Below, piece by piece: positions 36,399-43,634 of a stretch of 64,000 nucleotides of DNA (positions within the stretch are counted from its first letter, which is position 1; each line of letters begins with the position of its first letter). The DNA comes from Gemmatimonas sp. UBA7669. GTDB taxonomy: Bacteria > Gemmatimonadota > Gemmatimonadetes > Gemmatimonadales > Gemmatimonadaceae. Location of the stretch: assembly GCF_002483225.1 (NCBI RefSeq), contig NZ_DLHL01000061.1:10993-74992 (forward strand). The letters run 5' to 3'. The notes below the pieces were generated by a model. That model was not told the DNA's origin and did not search any database. It saw only the letters and a list, made by a program, of their open reading frames with translations. A program made the translations under genes and the position numbers.

Positions 36399-37250
36399 AT
36401 GTCGCGTCTGCCGGTCACGTCGCGGGTCTTCGGGGCCCTCCTGCTGCTGCTGTCGTCGGTCGGCCACACGCAACCGCCGCCGCTGCCGCAGCCCGTGGGC
36501 TACGTCAACGATTTTGCCAATGTCATCGACGCGGCCGCCGAAGCGCGTCTCGATGACCTGGCGCGGCGCGTGAACAGCGCGACCCGTGGTGACATGGTGG
36601 TGGTGACGCTGCCCGATCTGGGTGGCCGGCCGGTCGAAGAGACGGCGCTGCGCCTGGGTCGCGAGTGGAAGGTGGGCGCTGACGCGGCCATCGGCGACGC
36701 GGCGCGCAACGCCGGCGTGATCATCCTGTTGGTGCCCAAGGAAACGGCCAGTGACGGCCGCGGGCGCTGCCGCATCGAGACGGGGCAGGGCGCTGAAGGA
36801 TTCATCACCGATGCGACGGCCGGCGCGATCTGTCGCAGCATGACGCCGCTGTTTCAGCAGCAGCGCTACGGCGATGCGCTCGAGGCCATCGCGATCGACG
36901 TGGCGGATCGTTATGCCGCCTCCTTTGGCGTGACGCTGGATGGGCAGCCGCGACCCGCGAGCTCGCGGCGCGATCGCGGCTCGGGTGACGAGGGGGAGAG
37001 TCCGCTGCTCGGCCTCGTGCTGCTCATCATCATTCTGTTCGTGTTTGCCAACGCGCGTCCTGGTCGGCGGCGCGGCTGTGTGGGCTGCATCCCCATCCCG
37101 ATTCCCGGGCCCGGGATGCATGGCGGCGGCTGGTCGTCGGGCAGCTTTGGTGGTGGCGGGTTCGGTGGCGGCGGTTTTGGTGGTGGAGGCTTTGGCGGCT
37201 TCGGTGGCGGCGGTGGCTTCAGCGGAGGTGGTGGTGGCTCAGACTGGTAA
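36399..37250 (+). CDS. TPM-domain (YgcG-type) exported protein with Gly-rich tail
   Basis: 284 residues. After a signal peptide (VFGALLLLLSSVGHTQ) comes a TPM domain (VGYVNDFANVIDAAAEARLD; GDMVVVTLPDLGG; AGVIILLVPKE; ETGQGAEGFITDATAG). One transmembrane helix follows (LLGLVLLIIILFVFANA), then a tail of repeated GGGFGGGGF units. TPM proteins occur with LemA, as here (see 38043), and are linked to membrane-protein quality control or photosystem repair in other organisms. A GTG three bases earlier could also start it. Its last bases overlap the next gene. Confidence 0.85.
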   Translation: MSRLPVTSRVFGALLLLLSSVGHTQPPPLPQPVGYVNDFANVIDAAAEARLDDLARRVNSATRGDMVVVTLPDLGGRPVEETALRLGREWKVGADAAIGDAARNAGVIILLVPKETASDGRGRCRIETGQGAEGFITDATAGAICRSMTPLFQQQRYGDALEAIAIDVADRYAASFGVTLDGQPRPASSRRDRGSGDEGESPLLGLVLLIIILFVFANARPGRRRGCVGCIPIPIPGPGMHGGGWSSGSFGGGGFGGGGFGGGGFGGFGGGGGFSGGGGGSDW

Positions 37251-38028
37251 GGGCCCGGGCGGCAAGCTCTCGGGCGGGCGATCGACGCTCTCGCTGGACG
37301 ACCTCGTGTCGCAGCTGAAGGCCGTGCACGGCGCTTCGCTGACGGCGGTGGTGCTGTATGGCTCAGCCGCCACCAACGAGCACGTCGAGGGGTTGTCCGA
37401 CGTGAACGTGATGGTGCTGGTGGAGTCCATCCCCTTCGCCACCATGCAGGCGCTTGCGCCCACCATGCGCGCGTGGCAGGAGGCGGGCAATCCACCGGCG
37501 CTGGAACTGACGGTGGCCGAGTGGCGGGCGTCGGCTGACATTTTCCCCATCGAGTACGCCGACATTTTGGAGCGGCATCGGGTGCTGCACGGCGCCTTGC
37601 CGGTGGAAGGCCTCGTGGTGCGCCGGCGCGACCTGCGGCTGCAGGTGGAGCAGGAGGCCATGGGCAAGCTGCTGCGGCTGCGCCGCGGCGTGATGGTGGC
37701 CGGCAGTGATGTCGCGCGCCAGCAGGATCTGCTGCGCGCGAGTCTGAGCAGTCTGCTGGTGATTTTCCGCGCCATCATGCGGCTGGGCGGCGAGGTGCCG
37801 CCGCGTGATGCGGACGCGGTCATCGATGCGGTGGCCGCGCGCACGGGCTTTGACGCCACGCCCTACCACCAGGTGCTGGCGCTCAAGCGCGGCACCGCCG
37901 TGGAGACGCGTGACACGTCGGCCCTGCTGGAATCGTACGTAACCGGGATGGCGTCGCTGGTGGCCTGGTTGGACGGATACACGCCGCCCGAGTCGGTCCC
38001 TGAGCTGTTGTCCCCCGTTTCCCGTTGA
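37234..38028 (+). CDS. Nucleotidyltransferase-fold protein, altered active site
   Basis: About 264 residues. The segment VVLYGSAATNEHVEGLSDVN aligns with the Pol-beta-type nucleotidyltransferase motif GS-X10-D-X-D, but the second metal-binding Asp is Asn. The later third carboxylate is not clear (ELTVAEW). A helical C-terminal half follows. It may therefore be an inactive or unusual member of the family. GTG 37234 is preferred, with AGCGGAGGT as ribosome site; this start lies inside the last codons of the TPM gene, so the two are coupled. Its position between TPM and LemA suggests a part in the same envelope process. Confidence 0.68.
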   Translation: MAQTGKGPGGKLSGGRSTLSLDDLVSQLKAVHGASLTAVVLYGSAATNEHVEGLSDVNVMVLVESIPFATMQALAPTMRAWQEAGNPPALELTVAEWRASADIFPIEYADILERHRVLHGALPVEGLVVRRRDLRLQVEQEAMGKLLRLRRGVMVAGSDVARQQDLLRASLSSLLVIFRAIMRLGGEVPPRDADAVIDAVAARTGFDATPYHQVLALKRGTAVETRDTSALLESYVTGMASLVAWLDGYTPPESVPELLSPVSR

Positions 38029-38042
38029 CTCCGAGGACTCTC

Positions 38043-38690
38043 ATGAGGAATTCCATGCTGCGTACTACGCTGCCTTCGAACGCGCGATCTGTGTCTGGTG
38101 GTGTGCGTGGGCTGCTGCGCCGGACGGCCGTGATGGCGGCGCTGGTGCTGCCGCTGTCGATGAGTGCCTGCGGCTACAACGATATCCAGTCGCTGGACGA
38201 ACAGGCGGCGCAGGCCAAGCAGAACATCGACGCGCAGTTGCAGCGCCGTGCGGATCTCATCCCCAATCTCGTGAACACGGTCAAGGGGTTTGCCGCGCAG
38301 GAAGAGAAAGTGTTGACCGAAGTCACGCAGGCGCGCGCGGGGCTCATGGGCGCCCTGCAGAAGCCAGGTGGCTCGGATCCGACCGAGTTGGCCAACGCCA
38401 ACGCGCAGCTCACGGGCGCGCTGGGTCGTTTGACGATTGCGGTGGAGGCGTATCCCGAGCTCAAGTCGAACGAGAATTTCCTGCGGTTGCAGGACGAGCT
38501 GACGGGCACGGAGAATCGCATTGCGGTGTCGCGTACGGATTACAACAACGCGGTGCGGCAGTACAACGAGTATATCCGGAAATTCCCGCAGGTGCTCACG
38601 GCCAAGGCGACCGGCGCGAAGCCGCGGGTGTACTTCGAGGTGACGGATTCGGCGGCGCGGTCGGCGCCTACGGTGGACTTCAACAAATAA
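38043..38690 (+). CDS. LemA family protein
   Basis: 215 residues from the ATG at 38043 (a TTG 18 bases earlier is possible). A hydrophobic N-terminal helix ending LVLPLSMSACGYND may be a lipoprotein signal. The LemA core follows: QNIDAQLQRRADLIPNLVNT, then VKGFAAQEEKVLTEVTQARA, then the LGRLTIAVEAYPELKSNENF helix. LemA proteins are membrane-anchored helical bundles commonly encoded with TPM proteins, as here. The start lies 14 bases after the nucleotidyltransferase stop. Confidence 0.92.
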   Translation: MRNSMLRTTLPSNARSVSGGVRGLLRRTAVMAALVLPLSMSACGYNDIQSLDEQAAQAKQNIDAQLQRRADLIPNLVNTVKGFAAQEEKVLTEVTQARAGLMGALQKPGGSDPTELANANAQLTGALGRLTIAVEAYPELKSNENFLRLQDELTGTENRIAVSRTDYNNAVRQYNEYIRKFPQVLTAKATGAKPRVYFEVTDSAARSAPTVDFNK

Positions 38691-38697
38691 AGGGCGT

Positions 38698-38744
38698 TAG
38701 GTGAACTGCGTAAGGTGAACCGCGTAAGGAGAACGGCGGGAAGG
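38698..38744. repeat. Three short imperfect tandem repeats
   Basis: A 14-base unit of the form GCGTAAGGTGAACC occurs three times in slightly different forms just after lemA. No function is apparent. Confidence 0.5.
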
Positions 38745-38773
38745 AACTGTACGCGAGACAGCGGTAACGTGAG

Positions 38774-38810
38774 AACGCCCGCCTGAGCTTTGGCTCAGGC
38801 GGGCGTTTGG
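38774..38810. terminator. Bidirectional terminator between lemA and metG
   Basis: AACGCCCGCCTGAGC pairs perfectly with GCTCAGGCGGGCGTT around TTTG. It lies between the stops of two convergent genes, two bases before the metG stop, and can serve both. Confidence 0.88.
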
Positions 38811-38811
38811 G

Positions 38812-40356
38812 TTACGCGGGCTTCTCGCTAGTTGGGCGCGGGAAAAGAATGTCGCCCTTGCTCACCTTCCAGCCGCTGGGGTCGAGGCTGTCGAGATTGG
38901 TCATACGCTGATCGGCCACGTTGCCGGGGCCGCCGAGCTGTGCCCAGACCTGCTGCGCCTTGTTGGGCATGAAGGGCGCGTAGAGCACGGTCTGTTTGGC
39001 TACGCGGCGAATGAGTGAAGCCAGGATCTGATCCAGCTCCGCCCTGCGCGACGGATCCTTGGCCACGGCCCACGGCGTGGTGGACGCCGTGTATTCATTG
39101 GCGCGCTGGGCCATGCGATACACGGCCGCGAGACCCTCGTGCAGCAGCCAGCCGTTTTCGCCGTGCATGGCGGCGTGATAGGCGGCGAGGTCGGCGTCGT
39201 CTTCCTGTTCCGCCTCGGGGCGTGCGGCCGCGGGCACCACACCGTCGCAGTACTTCTCCACCATGGCCATGGCGCGACTGGCAAGGTTGCCGTAGGCGTT
39301 GGCGAGATCGGCGGTGTAGCGCTCCTCGAAACGCTCCCACGAAAAGTTGCCGTCGCCATCAAACGGCACTTCGCGCAGCAGTACATAGCGAAAGGCATCG
39401 GCGCCAAATCGGTCGATGGCCTCACCCAAATCCAGCTTGACGCCGGCACTCTTGCTGAAGCGTTCACCGCCCAGCGACACGAAGCCGTGCGCCCACACCT
39501 GCCTGGGCAGCGGCAGGCCGGCGGCGTGCAACATGGCCGGCCAGATCACCACATGGAAACGCGTGATGTCCTTGCCGATGATGTGCAAGTCGGCCGGCCA
39601 GCGCGCCTCGTAGCCGGCATCGGGATAACCGGTGGCCGTGAGGTAGTTGGGCAGGGCGTCGAACCACACATAGGTGCCCTGGGTTTCGCCGGTGCTGAGC
39701 GGCAGCGGGAAGGGCACGGCCCAGTCGAGACGCGCACGCGACGCGGAGATGTCTTCCAGGCCCTGCGCGAGCAGACCGAGGATTTCGTTGCGACGGCTCT
39801 GGGGCTCGATGAACGACGGATTGCTGGCCAGCAACTCCTGCAGAAAACCCTGATACTTGCTGAGGCGGAAGAACCAGTTGCGCTCCTCCACCTCTTCGAG
39901 CGTTCGCGTGGGATGCAGCGCACACTTGCCGTCCACGATGTCGGCGTCCTGCTTGAAGGCTTCGCAGCCGACGCAATACATGCCGGTGTACGACCGCTCG
40001 TAAAAATCATCGGGATTGCGCTCGGCGATCGCCCGGATGAGCGCCTGCACACCGGCCTTGTGGTGGGCCTCGGTGGTGCGGATGAACTGGTCATACGAGA
40101 TGTCCAACTTCGCCCACATCGCACGGAAGCGCTCGGCGATGCTGTCGGTGAAGGCCTGCGGCGCGACGCTTTCCTTGGCTGCGGTCTGCTGCACTTTCTG
40201 ACCGTGTTCGTCCATGCCGATCAGCAGATGGACATCGTCGCCACAGAGGCGGCGATAGCGGGCGATGACGTCGGCGCCGATCTTCTCGAGGGCGTGGCCG
40301 AGGTGGGGATCGCCGTTGGCGTAGTCGATGGCGGTGGTCAGGAAAAATCGGGGCAT
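38812..40356 (-). CDS. metG: Methionyl-tRNA synthetase
   Basis: Charges tRNA-Met; a class I synthetase of 514 residues. The HIGH motif appears as HLGH in GDPHLGHALEKIGADV. The zinc-finger Cys are in YCVGCEAF and GKCALHP; the KMSKS loop is RFSKS in GGERFSKSAGVK. The anticodon-binding helices follow (TPWAVAK). It lacks the C-terminal tRNA-binding EMAP-like domain found in longer forms. The start is 16 bases from the left end of the element at 40372, so its native promoter or operon link to ricT must be interrupted by that element. Confidence 0.96.
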   Translation of the reverse strand: MPRFFLTTAIDYANGDPHLGHALEKIGADVIARYRRLCGDDVHLLIGMDEHGQKVQQTAAKESVAPQAFTDSIAERFRAMWAKLDISYDQFIRTTEAHHKAGVQALIRAIAERNPDDFYERSYTGMYCVGCEAFKQDADIVDGKCALHPTRTLEEVEERNWFFRLSKYQGFLQELLASNPSFIEPQSRRNEILGLLAQGLEDISASRARLDWAVPFPLPLSTGETQGTYVWFDALPNYLTATGYPDAGYEARWPADLHIIGKDITRFHVVIWPAMLHAAGLPLPRQVWAHGFVSLGGERFSKSAGVKLDLGEAIDRFGADAFRYVLLREVPFDGDGNFSWERFEERYTADLANAYGNLASRAMAMVEKYCDGVVPAAARPEAEQEDDADLAAYHAAMHGENGWLLHEGLAAVYRMAQRANEYTASTTPWAVAKDPSRRAELDQILASLIRRVAKQTVLYAPFMPNKAQQVWAQLGGPGNVADQRMTNLDSLDPSGWKVSKGDILFPRPTSEKPA

Positions 40357-40371
40357 TCTTTGAATTTAACT

Positions 40372-40614
40372 GCTGCCGCCATTGGGGCTAACTGCTACCG
40401 CAGTCTGGGCTAACTGCAAATGCAGTCGACTTGCCACGGCAGTCGGGGCGCTGCTACCGCAGTCGGAACCGCTCCCGCCGTCTGGGCTACCGAAAGTGCA
40501 GTCGTGGACTGCTACCGCGGTTGTGGACTGCTACCGCAGTTGGGGTCACACCGCAGTCGGAGTCGTCCGCCCAGGCTGTGGGTCGGGGTCGGGGTCGGAG
40601 TCGGGGTCGGAGTC
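40372..40614 (-). repeat. Left inverted array of GACTGC/GCAGTC hairpins
   Basis: On the plus strand the units read as CTGCTACCGCAGTC and close variants, five or six times, with interspersed words such as CGAAAGTGCAGTCG. The inner end (about 40580-40614) is a run of GTCGGG/GTCGGA hexamers that could form G-quadruplexes. It is the reverse complement of the right arrays over most of its length. Confidence 0.85.
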
Positions 40615-40678
40615 ACCAAGGCACAGTGCTCGTTGAAACGATGCGACTCCTTGCATCGGGCGACGCTACCATGTGCCC

Positions 40679-41029
40679 ATGGCCACGCATCGTGATCTCA
40701 AGGTCTGGCAGCTGGCGCAGCAGTTGGCGGCGGGGGTGTACGAATTGACCCGTGGCGCTGCGGCAGCGCAGATGCCAAACCTCGTCGAGCAGATCCGCCG
40801 TTCCGCATTGTCCATTGGCGCCAACATCGCCGAAGGTCGCGCGCTGGGAAGCAACGCGCAGTTCAAGCGTCACCTCAGCATCGCGCTGGGGTCTGCGGCC
40901 GAAACCGATTCGCATCTCGACGCGCTGCTCTCCGCCGGCGTCGTCGATGCCCTCCAGGCACTGGAGCTGCGCGACTCCACCGCGACGATCCAGCGCATGC
41001 TCATCGCGCTGCAACGAAAGATCGGATGA
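40679..41029 (+). CDS. Four helix bundle protein (S23 / 23S rRNA IVS-encoded family)
   Basis: 116 residues from the ATG at 40679 (a GTG six bases earlier is possible). The family pattern is clear: FRDL-like HRDLKVWQLAQQLAAGVYEL, then LVEQIRRSALSIGANIAEGR, then FKRHLSIALGSAAETDSHLD and a final LIALQRKIG helix. Members occur inside 23S rRNA intervening sequences, as the Avd accessory of diversity-generating retroelements, and as free chromosomal genes of unknown role; they form pentameric bundles that bind nucleic acid in the Avd case. Here no reverse transcriptase or rRNA is near. The gene sits between inverted hairpin arrays, which may be the nucleic acid it binds. Confidence 0.9.
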   Translation: MATHRDLKVWQLAQQLAAGVYELTRGAAAAQMPNLVEQIRRSALSIGANIAEGRALGSNAQFKRHLSIALGSAAETDSHLDALLSAGVVDALQALELRDSTATIQRMLIALQRKIG

Positions 41030-41039
41030 CCCCGACGCC

Positions 41040-41409
41040 GACCCCAACCCCGACCCACATCCCGGGCTAACGACCCCGACTGCGGTGTGACCCCAACTGC
41101 GGTAGCAGTCCACAACCGCGGTAGCAGTCCACGACTGCACTTTCGGTAGCCCAGACCGCGGGAGCGGTTCCGACTGCGGTGGCAGCGCCCAAACTGCGGT
41201 AGCAAGTCGACTGCAGTCGCAGTCAACCCCGACTCCGACCCACATCCCGGGCTAACGACCCCGACTGCGGTGTGACCCCAACTGCGGTAGCAGTCCCCAA
41301 CTGCGGTAGCAGTCCACGACTGCACTTTCGGGAGCCCAGACCGCGGGAGCGGTTCCGACTGCGGTAGCAGCGCCCAAACTGCGGTAGCAAGTCGACTGCA
41401 GTCGCAGTC
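41040..41409 (+). repeat. Right arrays R1 and R2, tandem 185-base repeats
   Basis: Two direct copies have a period of 185 bases, shown by CGACCCACATCCCGGGCTAA at 41051 and 41236, and GTCGCAGTCAACCCC at 41216 and 41401. Each contains four hairpins of the CTGC-GGTA-GCAG type plus CTGCACTTTCGG and GCGGGAGCGGTTCC segments. They end 16 bases before the ricT stop codon. Confidence 0.92.
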
Positions 41410-41424
41410 AACCCCGACCCAGAC

Positions 41425-42624
41425 TCAGACCGCTTCTTCCCCGTCCGTCTCCGCCTTCCGCCGTTCCTCCGCCGCCCGCAAGCGCCGCCCTCCTCGCCGC
41501 CCTCTCCGCCGCTTCCGCTTCGGCGCTCCCTCTACTGAACCCGAGCTCCCGTCACTGTCCGAGTCCGTGTTTTCGTCGGCGTCCGAGTCGGTGTCCGTGT
41601 CGGTGTCCGTGTCGGTGTCCGTCCCCTCCTCAGCCTCCGTCACCGCGATCGCCGCCTCAACCCTCGGCGGCAAGTTCGCGTCGCGTAGCGCCACCACCTC
41701 GTATTCCGCCGTATCCAACATCGACACCTGCGATGCGTCGAGCATGATCGGCATCTCCGCCGTCACCCCCGGATCCAGCATCGCCACCGCGTCGTGCCGT
41801 TCGACCTCCTCACGCAGTTCGAGCAGCCCCAACACCCGTGTGTCGCCGTCGGCCGTGCGCAGCGTCACCCTCTCGTTGAAGATGTCGCAGCTCACCACCT
41901 TCTCTTCGCCGCGCGACGTCGCAAGAATCTTCCCCTCCTTGGGGAACTTGCGACGGCTCTGCACATAGAACTCGTGCTCGTAACGCAGACAGCACATGAG
42001 CCGCCCACAGGCCCCGGAAATCTGCTGCGGGTTGAGCGAGAGTCGCTGATCCTTGGCCACGCCGAGATTCACCGGCCGCAGGTCGGGCAGCCACGATGAC
42101 GAGCAGTACTCACGGCCGCAGCGTCCCACCCCGCCCAGGCGCTTGGCCTCGTCGCGCACACCGATCTGCTTGAGCTCAATGCGTGTCTTGAACAGCGCCG
42201 CGAGATCACGCACCAGCGTGCGGAAGTCCACCCGCTTCTCGGCCGTGAAGAAGATCGTGAGCTTGCGCCGATCCCACTGCCATTCCGCGTCGGTGAGCTT
42301 CATGACGAGGTCATGCGCCTTCACGCGTTCCATGGCCTGACGACGCGCCCGCTCGTTCTCCTCATCGAGCGCGCGGTCGGACAACACCTCGGCCGGCGTG
42401 GCCAGGCGCAGCGCCTTGCGCGCGGGCGGCTCGCTGCCGCAACCGTGCGCGCAGCCATTGCAGCGCACTGCGGCGAGTTCGCCGGTGCTGTGCACCCGCC
42501 CGAAGTCCTCGCCACGATCGGCCTCGACGATGACCCCCGCCTTGAGCGGGGGCGGCGTCTCGCCGTCCCACGAAAAGAACTCCTTGCGGTTGCCGCGGAA
42601 CGCGACTTCGATGAGGTGCGCCAC
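41425..42624 (-). CDS. ricT: PSP1/RicT-family protein with acidic repeat and basic tail
   Basis: 399 residues of the PSP1 (YaaT/RicT) family, part of the Y-complex that in Bacillus assists RNase Y maturation of mRNAs and carries Fe-S clusters. The family Cys are visible: RCNGCAHGCG, GVGRCGREYCSSS and SGACGRLMCCLRYE. After the core (about residue 300) comes an unusual tail: EEGTDTDTDTDTDTDSD, more Asp/Ser, then a basic run RKRRRGRRGGRRLR. The Thr-Asp run is coded by a 12-base tandem repeat (about 41580-41625). It follows accA by 11 bases in the dnaE-accA-ricT run. Confidence 0.88.
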   Translation of the reverse strand: MAHLIEVAFRGNRKEFFSWDGETPPPLKAGVIVEADRGEDFGRVHSTGELAAVRCNGCAHGCGSEPPARKALRLATPAEVLSDRALDEENERARRQAMERVKAHDLVMKLTDAEWQWDRRKLTIFFTAEKRVDFRTLVRDLAALFKTRIELKQIGVRDEAKRLGGVGRCGREYCSSSWLPDLRPVNLGVAKDQRLSLNPQQISGACGRLMCCLRYEHEFYVQSRRKFPKEGKILATSRGEEKVVSCDIFNERVTLRTADGDTRVLGLLELREEVERHDAVAMLDPGVTAEMPIMLDASQVSMLDTAEYEVVALRDANLPPRVEAAIAVTEAEEGTDTDTDTDTDTDSDADENTDSDSDGSSGSVEGAPKRKRRRGRRGGRRLRAAEERRKAETDGEEAV

Positions 42625-42635
42625 GGCCGTTCGCC

Positions 42636-43604
42636 CTACTCGGTGAACTGACCCATGCGCAAATACTTCTCGCGCCGGCGTCTGACCAGTTTGTCGGGCT
42701 TGAGTCGGCGCAGCTCCTCGAGATTGCGCACCAGCGTTTCGCGCAACGCGGCCGCCGTGGCCGCGTGATCGGAGTGAGCGCCGCCGGGTGGTTCGGGCAC
42801 CACCTCGTCCACCACGCGCAGCTCCACGAGATCGGCGGCCGTCAGGCGCAGCGACCGCGCGGCCTTCTCGCGCATTTCGGGGCTCTTGCCGTCCTTCCAG
42901 AGAATGGCGGCGCAGCCTTCCACCGAGATAGTGGAGTACACCGAGTTCTCGAGCATGAGCACACGGTCGGCCACGCCAAGCGCCAGCGCGCCGCCCGAAC
43001 CACCTTCACCAATGACGGTGGCGATGATGGGCACCTGCAGCTGACTCATCTCGAGCAGATTGCGCGCAATGGCTTCGCTCTGCCCACGCTCTTCGGCACC
43101 CAGACCCGGCCAGGCACCCGGCGTGTCGATGAAGGTGATGACCGGCACCTGGAACTTCTCGGCCAGCTTCATGAGCCGCAGCGCCTTGCGGTAGCCCTCG
43201 GGGTGCGGCATGCCGAAGTTGCGCTTGAGATTCTCCTTCGTGTCGCGACCGCGCTCGTGTCCGATGAGCATCACGGTCTCACCTTCAAGACGCGCCCAGC
43301 CGCCCATGATGGCGGCATCTTCACGAAACGCCCGGTCGCCGTGCAGTTCGATGAAGTCGGTGAAGGCGTGCTTGAGGTAGTCCGAAGTGAACGGCCGACG
43401 CGCCATGCGCGCCACCTGCACCCGCTGCAGCGGCGTGAGGTTGCGGTACACCTCGACCCGCAGGTCGCCGAGCTTCTTCTGCAGGGGAGCCAGCTCGTCG
43501 CTGACATCGAGCGAGCGATCGGCGGCGAGACGCTTGAGCTCCTCGATCTGCTTTTCGAGCTCCGCTATGGGACGCTCGAACTCGAGAACCGGGGCAGCAG
43601 CCAT
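42636..43604 (-). CDS. accA: Acetyl-CoA carboxylase carboxyltransferase subunit alpha
   Basis: One half of the carboxyltransferase that makes malonyl-CoA for fatty-acid synthesis. 322 residues. The coiled-coil start (LEFERPIAELEKQIEELKRL) is followed by RPFTSDYLKHAFTDFIELHG, GHERGRDTKENLKRNFGMPH, ITFIDTPGAWPGLGAEERGQ and the oxyanion loop GEGGSGGALALGVAD. The beta subunit (accD) is not in the window. It lies 30 bases after dnaE, an arrangement also seen in Gammaproteobacteria, where accA follows dnaE. Confidence 0.96.
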   Translation of the reverse strand: MAAAPVLEFERPIAELEKQIEELKRLAADRSLDVSDELAPLQKKLGDLRVEVYRNLTPLQRVQVARMARRPFTSDYLKHAFTDFIELHGDRAFREDAAIMGGWARLEGETVMLIGHERGRDTKENLKRNFGMPHPEGYRKALRLMKLAEKFQVPVITFIDTPGAWPGLGAEERGQSEAIARNLLEMSQLQVPIIATVIGEGGSGGALALGVADRVLMLENSVYSTISVEGCAAILWKDGKSPEMREKAARSLRLTAADLVELRVVDEVVPEPPGGAHSDHAATAAALRETLVRNLEELRRLKPDKLVRRRREKYLRMGQFTE

Positions 43605-43634
43605 GACGAATCCTGATATGGCGACGCGTGCTCG

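Larger units (their letters stand above)
40372..41411. mobile_element. Four-helix-bundle gene flanked by inverted hairpin arrays (candidate mobile element)
   Basis: A compact block fills the whole gap between ricT and metG. A left array (40372-40614) is repeated in inverted form on the right as two tandem ~185-base copies (R1 about 41040-41224, R2 about 41225-41409). Each array is made of small hairpins of the type GACTGC-GGTA-GCAGTC, about 14 units overall. The only gene between them is the four-helix-bundle gene. Variants shared by the left array and R1 but not R2 (ACAACCGCGG, TTCGGTAGCC) indicate that R2 is a later duplicate. No transposase is present. That it moved is inferred from the architecture and from its place between genes that are often neighbours. 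Confidence 0.6.

Noticed and set aside
39455..39475. Degenerate KMSKS motif (RFSKS) in methionyl-tRNA synthetase as a sign of inactivation.
   Set aside because: R/K-F-S-K-S variants are common in functional MetG proteins, and all other motifs are intact.
40372..41409. The repeated units around the four-helix-bundle gene as a CRISPR array.
   Set aside because: Units are irregularly spaced, are themselves hairpins, have no unique spacers of constant length, and no cas gene is present.
40372..41411. The same block as a 23S rRNA intervening sequence or a diversity-generating retroelement.
   Set aside because: There is no rRNA sequence on either side and no reverse transcriptase or variable/template repeat pair in the window.
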